Shown here piece after piece: positions 23,285 through 33,200 of a stretch of DNA of 64,000 nt (positions within the stretch are counted from its first letter, which is position 1; the number at the start of each line of letters is the position of its first letter). A model generated the notes under the pieces. That model saw nothing but the letters and a program-made list of their open reading frames with translations. It made no database searches and was not told where the DNA came from. Source of the stretch: Rhodophyticola sp. CCM32 (GTDB taxonomy: Bacteria; Pseudomonadota; Alphaproteobacteria; Rhodobacterales; Rhodobacteraceae); NCBI RefSeq assembly GCF_004751985.1, contig NZ_CP038492.1, positions 434,001 through 498,000 on the forward strand, written 5' to 3'. A program made the translations under genes and the position numbers.

Positions 23285-23361
23285 GGTCCCGTAGCTCAAC
23301 TGGATAGAGCACCTGACTTCTAATCAGGATGTTGAGGGTTCGAGTCCTTCCGGGATCGCCA
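23285..23361 (+). tRNA. tRNA-Arg (anticodon TCT)
   Basis: A 77-nt cloverleaf. The acceptor stem GGTCCCG pairs with CGGGATC (one G-T), followed by G and an encoded CCA. The D-arm is GCTC/GAGC. The anticodon arm is CCTGA-CTTCTAA-TCAGG with anticodon TCT, reading AGA/AGG. The T-arm holds GGTTCGAGTCC. It lies between the glycosyltransferase and ihfB. Confidence 0.97.
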
Positions 23362-23542
23362 GTCATTCATGCAGAGGGTTTCGGGGGCCCAGGCACCCGA
23401 ATCACAGAACAGTGAATGGGTCGGCCCAGACCAATCCGGTGGCGGCAGATCGCCCATCAACGGCGATTTCCCCGTCCAAACAGGGCGATACAGGGTGAGT
23501 TTTGCTTTTCTGGCGTGGCTTTTCAGTTCCGCACGGCGGTCA

Positions 23543-23572
23543 TTGGGCTTATAGTCGGACAGAACCGATATA
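23543..23572 (+). promoter_or_regulatory. Possible ihfB promoter
   Basis: TTGGGC (23543-23548) and GATATA (23567-23572) are separated by 18 bp and lie 21 bp before the ihfB ATG. The spacing and the -10 resemble a sigma-70 promoter, though the -35 is poor. It is the only plausible pair noticed in the 230 bp between the tRNA and ihfB. Confidence 0.35.
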
Positions 23573-23592
23573 CACCGCCTGGGAGGGACAGG

Positions 23593-23880
23593 ATGATACG
23601 CTCGGAGCTGATCATTAAGCTTGCGGAAGAAAACCCGCATCTCTACCAGCGCGATGTTGAGCGCATTGTAAATGCGATTTTCGAAGAGATTATCGAGGCG
23701 ATGGCCAATGGTGACCGGGTCGAATTGCGTGGTTTTGGCGCGTTCTCGGTCAAAAAGCGCGATGCCCGTATCGGCCGCAATCCGCGCACCGGTGAAAGTG
23801 TCGCGGTGGAAGAAAAACATGTGCCTTTCTTCAAGGCGGGCAAATTGTTACGGGATCGTCTGAACGGGCATGACAGCTGA
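23593..23880 (+). CDS. ihfB: Integration host factor subunit beta
   Basis: A 95-residue DNA-bending protein: [86 protein letters not shown] with the conserved Pro is the DNA-intercalating arm. The start has GGGAGGGACAGG directly before the ATG; an in-frame upstream extension lies in the promoter region and is not conserved. It heterodimerises with IHF alpha, encoded elsewhere. It heads the ihfB-lapA-trpF-trpB gene order common in Rhodobacteraceae. Confidence 0.97.
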   Translation: MIRSELIIKLAEENPHLYQRDVERIVNAIFEEIIEAMANGDRVELRGFGAFSVKKRDARIGRNPRTGESVAVEEKHVPFFKAGKLLRDRLNGHDS

Positions 23881-23892
23881 AAGGCGCACACC

Positions 23893-24255
23893 GTGATCCG
23901 CTATCTGAAATATGCGTTTCTGGCGCTTGTTGCCCTTGGACTTGTGGTTCTTGCGCTGGCCAATCGCGCGCCGATGACGCTTGAGCTTCTGCCAGAGGGT
24001 CTGGCGGTCTGGATCGGGTGGTCCTATGCGATTGAAATGCCGGTATTCCTGGTGATTTTCGGCGGTGTGATCATGGGGTTGCTGATCGGCTTTGTCTGGG
24101 AATGGCTGCGCGAACATCGCCACCGGGCCGATGCCAGTCGCCAGCGTCGCGACAAACAGCGGCTTGAGCGTGAGGTTCAGGGCCTGAAAGGGCGTGTGAA
24201 CGAAGGCAAGGATGATGTGCTGGCGCTGCTTGAGGATACCGGCACCGCGCGTTGA
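23893..24255 (+). CDS. LapA family (DUF1049) membrane protein
   Basis: A 120-residue protein with two membrane segments (about residues 6-22, YAFLALVALGLVVLALA, and 47-68, FLVIFGGVIMGLLIGFVW), followed by a charged cytoplasmic helix rich in Arg and Glu (about 70-110). This is the LapA/YciS architecture; in Escherichia coli these proteins take part in LPS assembly control with LapB. The GTG start at 23893 follows ihfB by 12 bp. No LapB-like partner is nearby, so the role here is unproven. Confidence 0.85.
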   Translation: MIRYLKYAFLALVALGLVVLALANRAPMTLELLPEGLAVWIGWSYAIEMPVFLVIFGGVIMGLLIGFVWEWLREHRHRADASRQRRDKQRLEREVQGLKGRVNEGKDDVLALLEDTGTAR

Positions 24256-24399
24256 AATGGCCTGATGCCATTTGGACATGCAATAAGACATATTGCGTTT
24301 CATGTAAGACAGAACACATTAAAAACTGCATTTGGCCTAAAGGCGAAAAACAGCGGCTTTGACCTGAAATAAATGCAAAATGCTATAGATTACCCAATC

Positions 24400-25035
24400 A
24401 TGAATACGGCCATTAAATTCTGCGGGTTGAAAACGCCTTCTGATATTGCCGCTGCCGCGGATGCAGGCGCGCGATATGTCGGATTTGTATTTTTCCCGAA
24501 ATCGCCTCGGGCCGTGAGTGTGGAGGAGGCCCGGGCGCTGGCGCTGATGGTGCCGGCGGGCATCGCCAAGGTGGGTTTGGTGGTGGATGCAGAGGATGCG
24601 ATGCTGGATGAGATCGTGGCCGGGGTGCCGCTGGATATGCTGCAATTACACGGGGCCGAAACCCCGGATCGGGTGACCCGGATCAAGGCACGGTATGGTT
24701 TGCCGGTGATGAAGGCGGTGGGGATTGCCGGGGCCGGGGACCTGCCTGATCTTGAGATATATGGGCGTGTTGCGGATCAGCTTCTGGTCGATGCCAAACC
24801 GTCCGAAGAGGCGGATTTGCCCGGAGGCAACGGGCTTGCCTTTGACTGGAGACTGATTGCCGGGCGTCGCTGGCCGGTGCCCTGGATGCTGGCCGGAGGG
24901 CTGACAGCCGAAACTGTGGCCCTGGCGGTTCAGATGACCGGTGCGACACAGGTGGATGTCAGCTCCGGGGTTGAGGCCGCGCCGGGTGTGAAAGATGCAA
25001 ACAGGATTGCGGCCTTCGCGCAGGCCGTACGATGA
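24400..25035 (+). CDS. trpF: Phosphoribosylanthranilate isomerase
   Basis: A 211-residue TIM-barrel enzyme that converts phosphoribosylanthranilate to CdRP in tryptophan synthesis. The catalytic Cys is in IKFCGLKTP and the catalytic Asp is in LLVDAKP. Also seen are [43 protein letters not shown] and [15 protein letters not shown] (phosphate binding). I choose the ATG at 24400 because family members start a few residues before IKFCGL; an ATG at 24373 would add nine residues. No strong ribosome-binding site is visible at either. trpB follows after a 135-bp gap containing a dispersed repeat. Confidence 0.94.
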   Translation: MNTAIKFCGLKTPSDIAAAADAGARYVGFVFFPKSPRAVSVEEARALALMVPAGIAKVGLVVDAEDAMLDEIVAGVPLDMLQLHGAETPDRVTRIKARYGLPVMKAVGIAGAGDLPDLEIYGRVADQLLVDAKPSEEADLPGGNGLAFDWRLIAGRRWPVPWMLAGGLTAETVALAVQMTGATQVDVSSGVEAAPGVKDANRIAAFAQAVR

Positions 25036-25068
25036 GGGGTTTCGCCGCGCTGCGCGCGCCGACCCGGC

Positions 25069-25117
25069 GGGGGGCGTTGCCCCCGGACCCCCCCGGGATA
25101 TTTGCGAAGCAGAGAAG
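25069..25117 (+). repeat. Dispersed intergenic repeat, family A copy 1
   Basis: A block with GGGGGCGTTGCCCCCGGACC, then CCCCCGGGATATTTGCGAAG and CAGAGAAGG. It contains a G-run/C-run hairpin followed by a short A/T-rich tract. The same layout recurs reversed at 59187-59241 and, in altered form, inside xdhB (46119-46170). It separates trpF from trpB. Repeats of this appearance are common between genes in Rhodobacteraceae. Confidence 0.6.
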
Positions 25118-25170
25118 GCGGAGCGGGATGGTCTTTATCCGGCAGCCACGGGAAACAAGGGATCTGGGCC

Positions 25171-26400
25171 ATGCCTGATGATATTCTGAACAGTTTCATG
25201 ACCGGCCCCGATGAGAGCGGCAGGTTCGGTGATTTCGGGGGGCGGTTTGTATCGGAAACACTGATGCCGCTGATCCTGGAGCTGGAGGCGCAATATGAGT
25301 TCGCCAAGACCGATCAGAGTTTCTGGGATGAGATGCAGGATCTCTGGACCCATTATGTGGGCCGCCCCTCGCCGCTGTATTTCGCGGACCGGCTGACCAA
25401 TCATCTGGGCGGGGCGAAGATCTATCTCAAGCGCGATGAGCTGAACCATACAGGCGCCCATAAGATCAACAATGTGCTGGGGCAGATCATTCTGGCGCGG
25501 CGGATGGGCAAGACACGCATCATTGCGGAGACAGGCGCGGGCCAGCACGGGGTGGCGACCGCAACGGTTTGTGCCAAATTCGGTTTGAAATGCGTGGTTT
25601 ATATGGGTGCCCATGATGTGGAGCGGCAGGCGCCGAACGTGTTTCGCATGCGATTGCTTGGGGCCGAGGTGATCCCGGTGACCAGCGGGCGGGGCACGCT
25701 GAAAGACGCGATGAATGATGCGTTGCGCGATTGGGTGACCAATGTGCGCGATACGTTTTACTGCATCGGTACGGTGGCGGGGCCGCATCCCTATCCGGCG
25801 ATGGTGCGCGACTTCCAGGCGATCATCGGCAAGGAAGCGAAAGAGCAGATGATGGCGGCCGAGGGCCGGTTGCCCGATACGATCATTGCGGCCATTGGCG
25901 GCGGGTCAAACGCGATGGGGCTGTTCTTTCCGTTCCTGGATGACAAGGAGGTGCAGATCATCGGTGTTGAGGCGGGCGGCAAGGGTGTGAACGCAAAGAT
26001 GGAGCATTGCGCCTCGCTGACCGGTGGCCGGCCGGGGGTGTTGCATGGCAACCGGACCTATCTTTTGCAGGATGAGGATGGGCAGATCCTGGAAGGGTAT
26101 TCCATCTCGGCGGGGCTGGATTATCCCGGCATCGGGCCGGAACATTCCTGGCTGCATGAGATCGGGCGGGCGCAATATGTCTCGATCACCGATGTTGAGG
26201 CATTGGAGGCCTTTCAGCTTTGCTGTGAGCAGGAAGGGATTATCCCCGCGCTGGAGCCATCCCACGCGCTGGCCCATGTGATGAAACTCGCGCCGGACCT
26301 GCCGAAGGATCACCTGATCGTCATGAACATGTGCGGCCGGGGCGACAAGGATATCTTCACCGTCGCGCGCGCGCTTGGGTTCGAGATGGGCGGCTTCTGA
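25171..26400 (+). CDS. trpB: Tryptophan synthase subunit beta
   Basis: A 409-residue PLP enzyme joining indole and serine. Motifs are [20 protein letters not shown], the PLP lysine in [46 protein letters not shown], the PLP-phosphate loop IGGGSNAMG and [12 protein letters not shown]. The ATG at 25171 ([17 protein letters not shown]) is the natural start; the longer open frame reads repeat sequence. trpA is not in the window. It works with TrpA as the alpha2beta2 complex. Confidence 0.97.
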   Translation: MPDDILNSFMTGPDESGRFGDFGGRFVSETLMPLILELEAQYEFAKTDQSFWDEMQDLWTHYVGRPSPLYFADRLTNHLGGAKIYLKRDELNHTGAHKINNVLGQIILARRMGKTRIIAETGAGQHGVATATVCAKFGLKCVVYMGAHDVERQAPNVFRMRLLGAEVIPVTSGRGTLKDAMNDALRDWVTNVRDTFYCIGTVAGPHPYPAMVRDFQAIIGKEAKEQMMAAEGRLPDTIIAAIGGGSNAMGLFFPFLDDKEVQIIGVEAGGKGVNAKMEHCASLTGGRPGVLHGNRTYLLQDEDGQILEGYSISAGLDYPGIGPEHSWLHEIGRAQYVSITDVEALEAFQLCCEQEGIIPALEPSHALAHVMKLAPDLPKDHLIVMNMCGRGDKDIFTVARALGFEMGGF

Positions 26401-26415
26401 GCGGTCACGGCTGGT

Positions 26416-26802
26416 TCAGTCGCCCTGATCCGCATCATAAAGCTGCAGGACACAGAGCGGCACAATCTCAAGGGCGGCCTGATGGGTTGCGGCCAGCCTG
26501 ACCTGTGGCGCGGCCCCGTCTTCATGGGCCTGCAGGAACCGCCCGGCGCAGAGGCACCATTGATCCCCCGGTTTCAAACCTGAAAACCCGTATTCCGGGC
26601 GCGGTGTGCTCAGGTCATTGCCGATATATTTCGAGAAGGCCAGAAACTCCGCGGTCATCACTGCGCAAACCGTGTGGGAGCCGTGATCCTCCGGCCCGGT
26701 ATCGCAGCATCCGTTTCGGAAGAAACCGGTGACCGGGTCTGTGGAGCAGCCTTGCAACCCCTCGCCCAGTACATTCAGCGATGGTGCCATCTCGCGCCCC
26801 AT
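26416..26802 (-). CDS. DUF2237 family protein
   Basis: A 128-residue protein matching the DUF2237 family: NVLGEGLQGCSTDPVTGFFR, NGCCDTGPEDHGSHTVCAVM, FLAFSKYIGNDLSTPRPEYG, FSGLKPGDQWCLCAGRFLQA and a C-terminal ATHQAALEIVPL. The several conserved Cys/His residues suggest metal binding, but no function is established. GGAGG lies about nine bases before the ATG at 26802, which favours that start over the ATG at 26790. It converges on trpB with a 15-bp gap. Confidence 0.85.
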   Translation of the reverse strand: MGREMAPSLNVLGEGLQGCSTDPVTGFFRNGCCDTGPEDHGSHTVCAVMTAEFLAFSKYIGNDLSTPRPEYGFSGLKPGDQWCLCAGRFLQAHEDGAAPQVRLAATHQAALEIVPLCVLQLYDADQGD

Positions 26803-26853
26803 ATCCGTATGCCTCCGTTGTCAGTGTAGGGGGTGCAGATGCGAATGCAATGA

Positions 26854-27885
26854 TCAAAGCTGCCAGTCGATCCAGCGACCATGGAAATCGACACGTCCGG
26901 CGGGGATTTCGGTGCCATCGGGCCATATCTTCAGGGTCAGTGCCGCGCCTTTGGCCCGGCCATCTGCCTCCATCGAGAAATGGGCAAGGGGTGCGTCCGG
27001 GGTTGCGGTTTGGCCTGCGCTTTCAAGGGCTTCTGTGCAGGCAGATTGCGTTTCGGGCGGGAAATACTGCCAGGCGATGGTGTGATAGATCAGATGGGTT
27101 GTGCCGGGATGCGGGGTTGCAAGACGCTGTTTCAGCCAGCCTGCCGCATCGCCCGTATCGGGCTTTGTGTCGGCCAGTTCCATGGCCGCGCGGGTCAGGC
27201 GCAGCCGGTCGGGCTGATCCGGCCAGAGATAGGCCAGAAGCCGCAGCGCCTGATCGGGCCGGGTGACATCCAGCGGGTTCAGATCGACACCCGCGCGCCC
27301 TGTGACCTGCAGTGGCAGATCGGGGGGAAGGGCGCCGGACCAGTCGGGCGCAAGGCAAACGGGGCTTTCTGCCGGGCCCCGCATCTCATCACCGATCATC
27401 AGCCCATAGCGGTCAAAGCCCAGGTTCAGCCCCGCACTTGCCCCCAGTTCCGAGATTGTCAGGGGCAGGCCAAACCGGTCCGTCAGGTGCAGCGCGGCGG
27501 GGATCAGGGCCACGCTGCGCCTGACCTCATTGGTCTGGGGTGGCAGATCAAGCCAATCCATCAGCCGGGCCTCATGATGCTCGAAAACGCGCAAAATCCC
27601 GGCCCATAAATCCGTATCGCTGGCTGTATTCGGTGGGTAGACAGCGGCCAGCCCCGTGTCGCTGCCATCCAGCACCAGCCCATGCAAACTGCCAGCGATA
27701 CGCAGCGGAACCGATTGCGCGGCAGGGCCGACATCGCCCGGCCAGCCCAGCAACCTGTCCGCGACGGCGCTGCCGGGGGAAAGACGCTCTGCAAACAGGG
27801 TCATCAGCCGCCCCATGAAGGGGGAGCCCAACATCTCACAGCTTTTGGCCTGAAAATGGAAAGCCTGGCGCAGCGCGTCCGTCAT
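26854..27885 (-). CDS. DUF2332 family protein
   Basis: A 343-residue protein of the DUF2332 family. Recognisable blocks are [60 protein letters not shown] and [20 protein letters not shown]. The [11 protein letters not shown] glycine-rich loop after a strand resembles a SAM-binding site, so a methyltransferase-like fold is possible but not proven. Its ATG overlaps the pth stop (27882-27885), so it is translationally coupled to pth. Confidence 0.8.
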   Translation of the reverse strand: MTDALRQAFHFQAKSCEMLGSPFMGRLMTLFAERLSPGSAVADRLLGWPGDVGPAAQSVPLRIAGSLHGLVLDGSDTGLAAVYPPNTASDTDLWAGILRVFEHHEARLMDWLDLPPQTNEVRRSVALIPAALHLTDRFGLPLTISELGASAGLNLGFDRYGLMIGDEMRGPAESPVCLAPDWSGALPPDLPLQVTGRAGVDLNPLDVTRPDQALRLLAYLWPDQPDRLRLTRAAMELADTKPDTGDAAGWLKQRLATPHPGTTHLIYHTIAWQYFPPETQSACTEALESAGQTATPDAPLAHFSMEADGRAKGAALTLKIWPDGTEIPAGRVDFHGRWIDWQL

Positions 27886-28571
27886 TTGAATTTATCCATC
27901 AGTTTTTGCAGCGGATTGCGGGTATCCGGTTGCGGGTCTGGTTGTGCCGCCGGTGCCGGCACCGGTGTTTCGGCTTTTGGGGTCGTGGCCGATGACCGGG
28001 GCGGGGCGGTGCGCAGGGCGACCGCGTTCATGAACCGGCCTGCATCGCCGCCCGCCAGATCCGCGGCCCCTTCGCTCAACCCTTGCAGAAGGTCGCTCAG
28101 CCAGCTTTCCCGTTCAACCTTGGCAAAATCCGAGAGCACATGGGCCGACACCCGGTCTTTATGGCCCGGATGGCCGATGCCCATGCGCACACGCGTGAAA
28201 TCCGGCCCGATATGCCCGTTGATCGAGCGGAGCCCGTTATGCCCGGCCAGCCCGCCGCCGGTCTTCACCCGCAGCTTGCCGGGGGCGAGGTCCAGTTCAT
28301 CGTAGAACACAGTCACGTCTTCCGGTGCCAGCTTGTAGAAACGCATCGCTTCGCCCACGGACTGGCCGGACAGGTTCATGAAGGTCTCGGGCTTCAGCAG
28401 CATGATCTTTTCCGCATCCAGCCGACCCTCGGCGATCACACCCTGAAATTTCGACCGCCAAGGGCCAAACCCGTGATCTTCGGCGATCCGGTCCACGGCC
28501 ATATACCCGATATTGTGGCGGTTCCCGGCATATTTGCCGCCCGGATTGCCAAGTCCGACGAAGAGGCGCAT
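27882..28571 (-). CDS. pth: Peptidyl-tRNA hydrolase
   Basis: A 229-residue enzyme that frees tRNA from peptidyl-tRNA dropped by ribosomes. The core shows [20 protein letters not shown] with the catalytic His, [40 protein letters not shown] and AGHNGLRSI. The last ~40 residues are a Pro/Ala-rich linker and a basic end ([10 protein letters not shown]), an extension common in this family in Rhodobacteraceae. The ATG at 28571 is the conserved start; the upstream frame is repeat DNA. It is the first gene of pth-DUF2332. Confidence 0.95.
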   Translation of the reverse strand: MRLFVGLGNPGGKYAGNRHNIGYMAVDRIAEDHGFGPWRSKFQGVIAEGRLDAEKIMLLKPETFMNLSGQSVGEAMRFYKLAPEDVTVFYDELDLAPGKLRVKTGGGLAGHNGLRSINGHIGPDFTRVRMGIGHPGHKDRVSAHVLSDFAKVERESWLSDLLQGLSEGAADLAGGDAGRFMNAVALRTAPPRSSATTPKAETPVPAPAAQPDPQPDTRNPLQKLMDKFK

Positions 28572-28641
28572 CGCATATCGCTCCTGCTCTGGTGGATGGG
28601 CTGGTGATGCCAGTCTGGCGTCGTTTTGCCAAGCTGGAATG

Positions 28642-28835
28642 CTATAGCGCCGGGTTGAAATTCTGAACCACCCCGCATCACCCTCCCGCCCGGCGGCAGC
28701 GCCCGAACCGCCCCCACGGGGCGGGCGCTTCGCTTCCTGCCCCTCGGTTCGGGCGCTTCGCTTCCTGCCCCTCGGTTCGGGCGCTGCCCTCTGCAAAATG
28801 TATATGTGATGCAGAATTTCAGTCCGGCGCTATAG
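28642..28835. repeat. MITE-like element with terminal inverted repeats, family B copy 1
   Basis: This fills most of the 419 bp between pth and the FAD oxidoreductase. The ends 28642-28665 and 28812-28835 are inverted copies matching at 22 of 24 positions (outer end CTATAGCGCCGG). Inside is a GC-rich body with hairpins that recurs at 38341-38430 and 54754-54858. A 28-bp segment is tandemly duplicated (28723-28750 and 28751-28778). No open frame encodes a transposase, so it would need one in trans. Confidence 0.7.
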
Positions 28836-28990
28836 GGGTGGCTTTGGCTGCACCTACCGGGCAGGGCGCTCTGTTCTGTGCCGGTACATATCTGCCCGCT
28901 TGCATCAAAGCAGATTGCAGGGAAAGGTATTCCTCTGATCGGCCCGAAACCGGGACATACCCGTGCCGGTCCCGAACGAAGGAAATGCCA

Positions 28991-30214
28991 ATGACCACCG
29001 CCGGTTTTGCCACAACGCCTTTGAAATCCTCATATGACGTGGTGATCGTGGGTGGCGCGATGCTTGGGTCGTCAACTGCGTGGTTCCTGACCGAAATGTC
29101 TGATTTCGATGGCTCAATCCTGATTGTCGAACGTGACCCAAGCTATGAAAACTCTGCCACGGCCCACACCAACTCCTGTATGCGGCAGCAATTCAGCAGT
29201 GCCCTGAACGTGAAAATCTCGCAGTTTGCGGCCGATTTCGTCAATAATTTCCCGCAGTATATGGGGGATGACCCGCGTGTGCCGGAACTGGGCATCCAGA
29301 ATTACGGGTATATGTATCTGGCCGATACCGACGCCTTTGCCGACACACTGCGTGAAAGCCATAAGGTGCAGATCGCCGAAGGTGCGGGCACAAAGCTGAT
29401 GACGCCTGATGAGATCAAGGCAGCCTATCCGTTTTACAGCGTGGATGATCTGGTGCTGGGCAGCATCAACACGGTTGATGAAGGGTATTGGGACGGCGGC
29501 ACCGTGTTTGAATGGTGGCGCCGGTCAGCCCGCGAACGTGGTGTGGACTTCGTGGCGGGTGAGGTTGTGGCGATGACGCGCAACAGCACGGGCACGAAAG
29601 TGGACAGTGTGACACTGGCCTCGGGCGCGGTGATTGCCTGCGGGCAGGTGGTGAATGCGTCCGGCACAAGGGGCGCGCGGACGGCGGCGATGGCGGGTAT
29701 CGACATCCCGGTTGAACCCCGCAAACGCTACACTTGGATATTCTCGGCGGAACAGCCTCTGGATCGTGAACTGCCGCTGACCATCGACCCGTCAGGCGTT
29801 CATTTCCGTCAGGACGGTCCCAAAACCTATATGGCGGGCGGGCATTCCCATATTGACCCTGCGGTTGACCCGGATGATTTCGCGATGGATCACGGGATCT
29901 GGGAAAGCGATATCTGGCCTGTCATCGCCACCCGCATCCCGCAATTCGAGGCGATCCGCGTGGTCACCGAATGGGCAGGCCATTACGACATGAACACTTT
30001 GGATCATAACGCGATCATCGGGCCGCATCCCAAGATCGGGAATTTCTTCTTTCTCAACGGGCTTTCCGGCCACGGGTTACAGCAATCCCCGGCCATGGGG
30101 CGGGGCACTGCTGAATATCTGACCTATGGCGGCTATCGCAGTCTGGATCTGACCCCGTTCCATTATGATCGGATTGCGCTTGGCGCCCCCTTTATTGAAA
30201 AAGCGGTGATCTGA
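28991..30214 (+). CDS. FAD-dependent oxidoreductase (DAO / glycine oxidase type)
   Basis: A 407-residue flavoprotein of the D-amino-acid oxidase/sarcosine oxidase superfamily. The FAD-binding Rossmann motif is SYDVVIVGGAMLGSSTAWFL at about residues 14-33. VVNASGTRGARTAAMAGIDI follows the second FAD contact, and the C-terminal HNAIIGPHPKIGNFFFLNGL, then SGHGLQQSPAMG closes the site. The ATG at 28991 has AAGGAA six bases upstream; an ATG at 28985 is in frame. The substrate is probably an amine or amino acid. It converges on the indolepyruvate oxidoreductase gene with a 41-bp gap. Confidence 0.87.
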   Translation: MTTAGFATTPLKSSYDVVIVGGAMLGSSTAWFLTEMSDFDGSILIVERDPSYENSATAHTNSCMRQQFSSALNVKISQFAADFVNNFPQYMGDDPRVPELGIQNYGYMYLADTDAFADTLRESHKVQIAEGAGTKLMTPDEIKAAYPFYSVDDLVLGSINTVDEGYWDGGTVFEWWRRSARERGVDFVAGEVVAMTRNSTGTKVDSVTLASGAVIACGQVVNASGTRGARTAAMAGIDIPVEPRKRYTWIFSAEQPLDRELPLTIDPSGVHFRQDGPKTYMAGGHSHIDPAVDPDDFAMDHGIWESDIWPVIATRIPQFEAIRVVTEWAGHYDMNTLDHNAIIGPHPKIGNFFFLNGLSGHGLQQSPAMGRGTAEYLTYGGYRSLDLTPFHYDRIALGAPFIEKAVI

Positions 30215-30255
30215 AGACGCGGCTTGGGTTTTCTATTGCATGTGTCCGACACGTT

Positions 30256-33200
30256 TCAGGCGGCGTTTCGGATGGTGCTTTTACCCAACAAGTCAGTCAC
30301 TTTCCGGCGCGTTTGCTCTGCCGCCTTCTCCCGGACGGGCCCATAGCCCCGAATGTCCATGGGCGCGGACAGGATCGCTTCCAGTGTCTTTTCATCATGG
30401 CTTCCGGCCTGCGCGGGCAGATCCCGCATCAGGGTTTCGAACCAGTCCAGCAGGTCACGATCAAGCCGCCGGTCAGCGCTGAACCGGAATGGGTCCAGTC
30501 TTGTGCCCCGCAGGCGCCGCAGACGGGCGAGACCGGCAAAGGCGACGCCCATCCAGGTGCCGAATGCGCGCTTTTCCGGTCGTCCGCGCCCGTCGCGGCG
30601 CGTGTTCAGGATCGGCGGGGCAAGGTGATAATTCAGGCGGTAATCGCCCTCGAACTCCGCCGCGATGCTCTGGTGAAAACCGCTGTCCCGGTGCAGCCGT
30701 GCGACCTCGTATTCATCCTTGATGGCCATCAGCTTGAACAGCGATCTGGCGGTTGCCGCATGCAGAGCATCGGACCAGACCGGCATGGAGGCCGCAAAGC
30801 GATCAAGGCGGTGGCGATAGCGCGCGGCATAATCCGCATTCTGATATTGGGTCAGAAACCCCGCACGGCGGGTGATGATATCCTCCACCGTTTCCGTCTT
30901 GTCATCTTTCGGGGGCAGCACCTTTGCCAGATAATCCGGGGCCGCAGCCATCAATCGACCTGCGGCAAAACCCATCCGGTTTTTCTCAAGCGATACGGCA
31001 TTTAATTCCAATGCCCGATCCAGTGCCGCCAGGCCGACAGGCACCAGCCCGCGCTGCCAGGCAAAACCCATCAGAATGACATTGGCATAGACTGTATCGC
31101 CCAACAGGGCCTCGGACAGGGTGTTTGCATCCAGCGTATCAAGATTGCCCGCGCCAATGGCCCCGGCAATCGCCGCAACACGTGTCTCAATCCGCAGATC
31201 GGCATCCCGGTTCAGCACCAGATCACCGGTGGGCATTTCCGCAAGGTTCAGCACCATATGCGTGTTGGCATTGTAATGGACCGAGGCTTTGGGGGAGGAG
31301 GAGACAACCGCATCGCAGCCGATCACAGCCCTGGCCGCACCCTCTTCGATCCGCACCTGATGGATATCTTCTGGCGTGGCGGCAATGCGGATATAGCTGA
31401 GGACGGTTCCGAATTTCTGCGCAAACCCGGTGAAATCCAGAACACTTGCGCCATGCCCTTCCAGATGCGCCGCCATGGTGATCACGGCGCCCACGGTGAT
31501 CACGCCGGTGCCACCGACACCGGTGACCAGAAGGTCAAAGGGCCGGTCCAGCCTTGGCAGATCGGGCAGGGGCAGATCCGCCGCCAGCGCGACGGTATCA
31601 AGGCCCGCACCGGTTTTGCGGCGGCGGGTGGCACCTTCAACCGTCACGAAACTGGGGCAGAACCCGTTCAGGCATGAAAAATCCTTGTTGCAGCTTGACA
31701 GGTTGATCTGTCGTTTGACCCCAATGGGTGTCTGTTTCGGCTCCACACTCAGGCAATTGCTTTCGACCGAACAATCGCCGCAGCCTTCGCAGACCAGATC
31801 ATTGATCACCACAAACCGGGCCGGGTCTTCGATCTGGCCGCGTTTGCGTTTGCGGCGTTTTTCGGTGGCACAGGCCTGTTCATAGATCAGCATGGTCACG
31901 CCGGGGATCTCGCGCAGGTCACGCTGAACGGCGTCCAGCCGGGCGCGATGTTCGAACCGGGTTCCCGGGGGGAAATCGGCAGGGGTGAACTTGCCCGGAT
32001 CATCGCTGACCAGCGCGATCTGCCCGACGCCCTCGGCATGGCTGGACCAGGCGATGGCGGCAGGGGAAATCGGGCCGTCAACCGGTTGCCCGCCGGTCAT
32101 CGCCACCGCGTCATTGAACAGCAGTTTGAAGGTGATGTTGGTCTTTGCCGCCACCGCCTGACGGATCGCCAGAGAGCCGGAATGATACCAGGTGCCCTCG
32201 CCGATATTCTGGAAGATATGCTTGCCGCCATTGAACCGCGATGTGGCGGTCCATGGCACGCCCTCGCCCCCCATCTGGGCAAAGCCGGTGGTCTCCCGGT
32301 CCATCCAGCTTGCCATCACATGGCAACCGATGCCCGAGGCCGCCTGACTGCCCTCGGGCAGTTTGGTGGAGCTGTTATGCGGGCAGCCCGAGCAGAAATA
32401 AGGCGTGCGCGCCGCGCCTGCGACCTGCAAAACCGGGGGCGTTTGTCGGGTCAGTGCGCGGGCACGGGCTGTCAAGTTCAGATCCGGGAACATGCGGTCC
32501 AGCCGTGCGGCCAGTATCGGCACCAGTTTCAGCGGGCTCAATTCCCCGGTCCAGGGGATCAGCGGCTGCATCTCTTCGTCATGCTTGCCGACCATGCGGG
32601 CGGGTTTGTCCCCCGGCCAGTCATAGAAATGTTCCTTGAACTGGCTTTCAACGATGCCGCGTTTTTCCTCGACGACCAGAAGCTCCTGCTTGCCGCGCGC
32701 AAACCGCAGCGCATCACGGCGGGCCAGTGGCCAGACCATCCCGACCTTGTAGATATCAAGCCCAAGATCGCGGCAGCGGGCGGCATCCAGCCCCAGCAGG
32801 CGCAGGGCCTCCATCACGTCCAGATGGGCCTTGCCGGTGGTGACAATGCCGTAACGCGCCTGCGGCAGATCATAAAGCGCATGGTCGATCGGGTTGGCCC
32901 GGACGAAAGCGTCAACCGCCTCCAGCTTGGCGCCGATCCGGGCCTCGATCCCGGCGCTTGACAGATCGCCCAACCGCACATGCAGGCCGCCCGGCGGCGC
33001 GGTGTAATCAGGCTGTACAAACACCCGGTCCGGGGTCAGGGTGACCGATTGCGCGGATTCCACCGTTTCCGAGATGGCTTTGAACCCCACCCAACTGCCC
33101 GAGAATCGCGAAAGCGCGATGCCGTATTCCCCGAACGCCTGATATTCGGTCACCGAGGCCGGGTTCAGGCTGGGCATGAACCAGGTCATGAAGGCGACAT

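Noticed and set aside
28723..28778. Possible CRISPR-like repeat
   Set aside because: Only two 28-bp units with no spacer between them; a simple tandem duplication inside the MITE-like element. No cas genes occur in the window.
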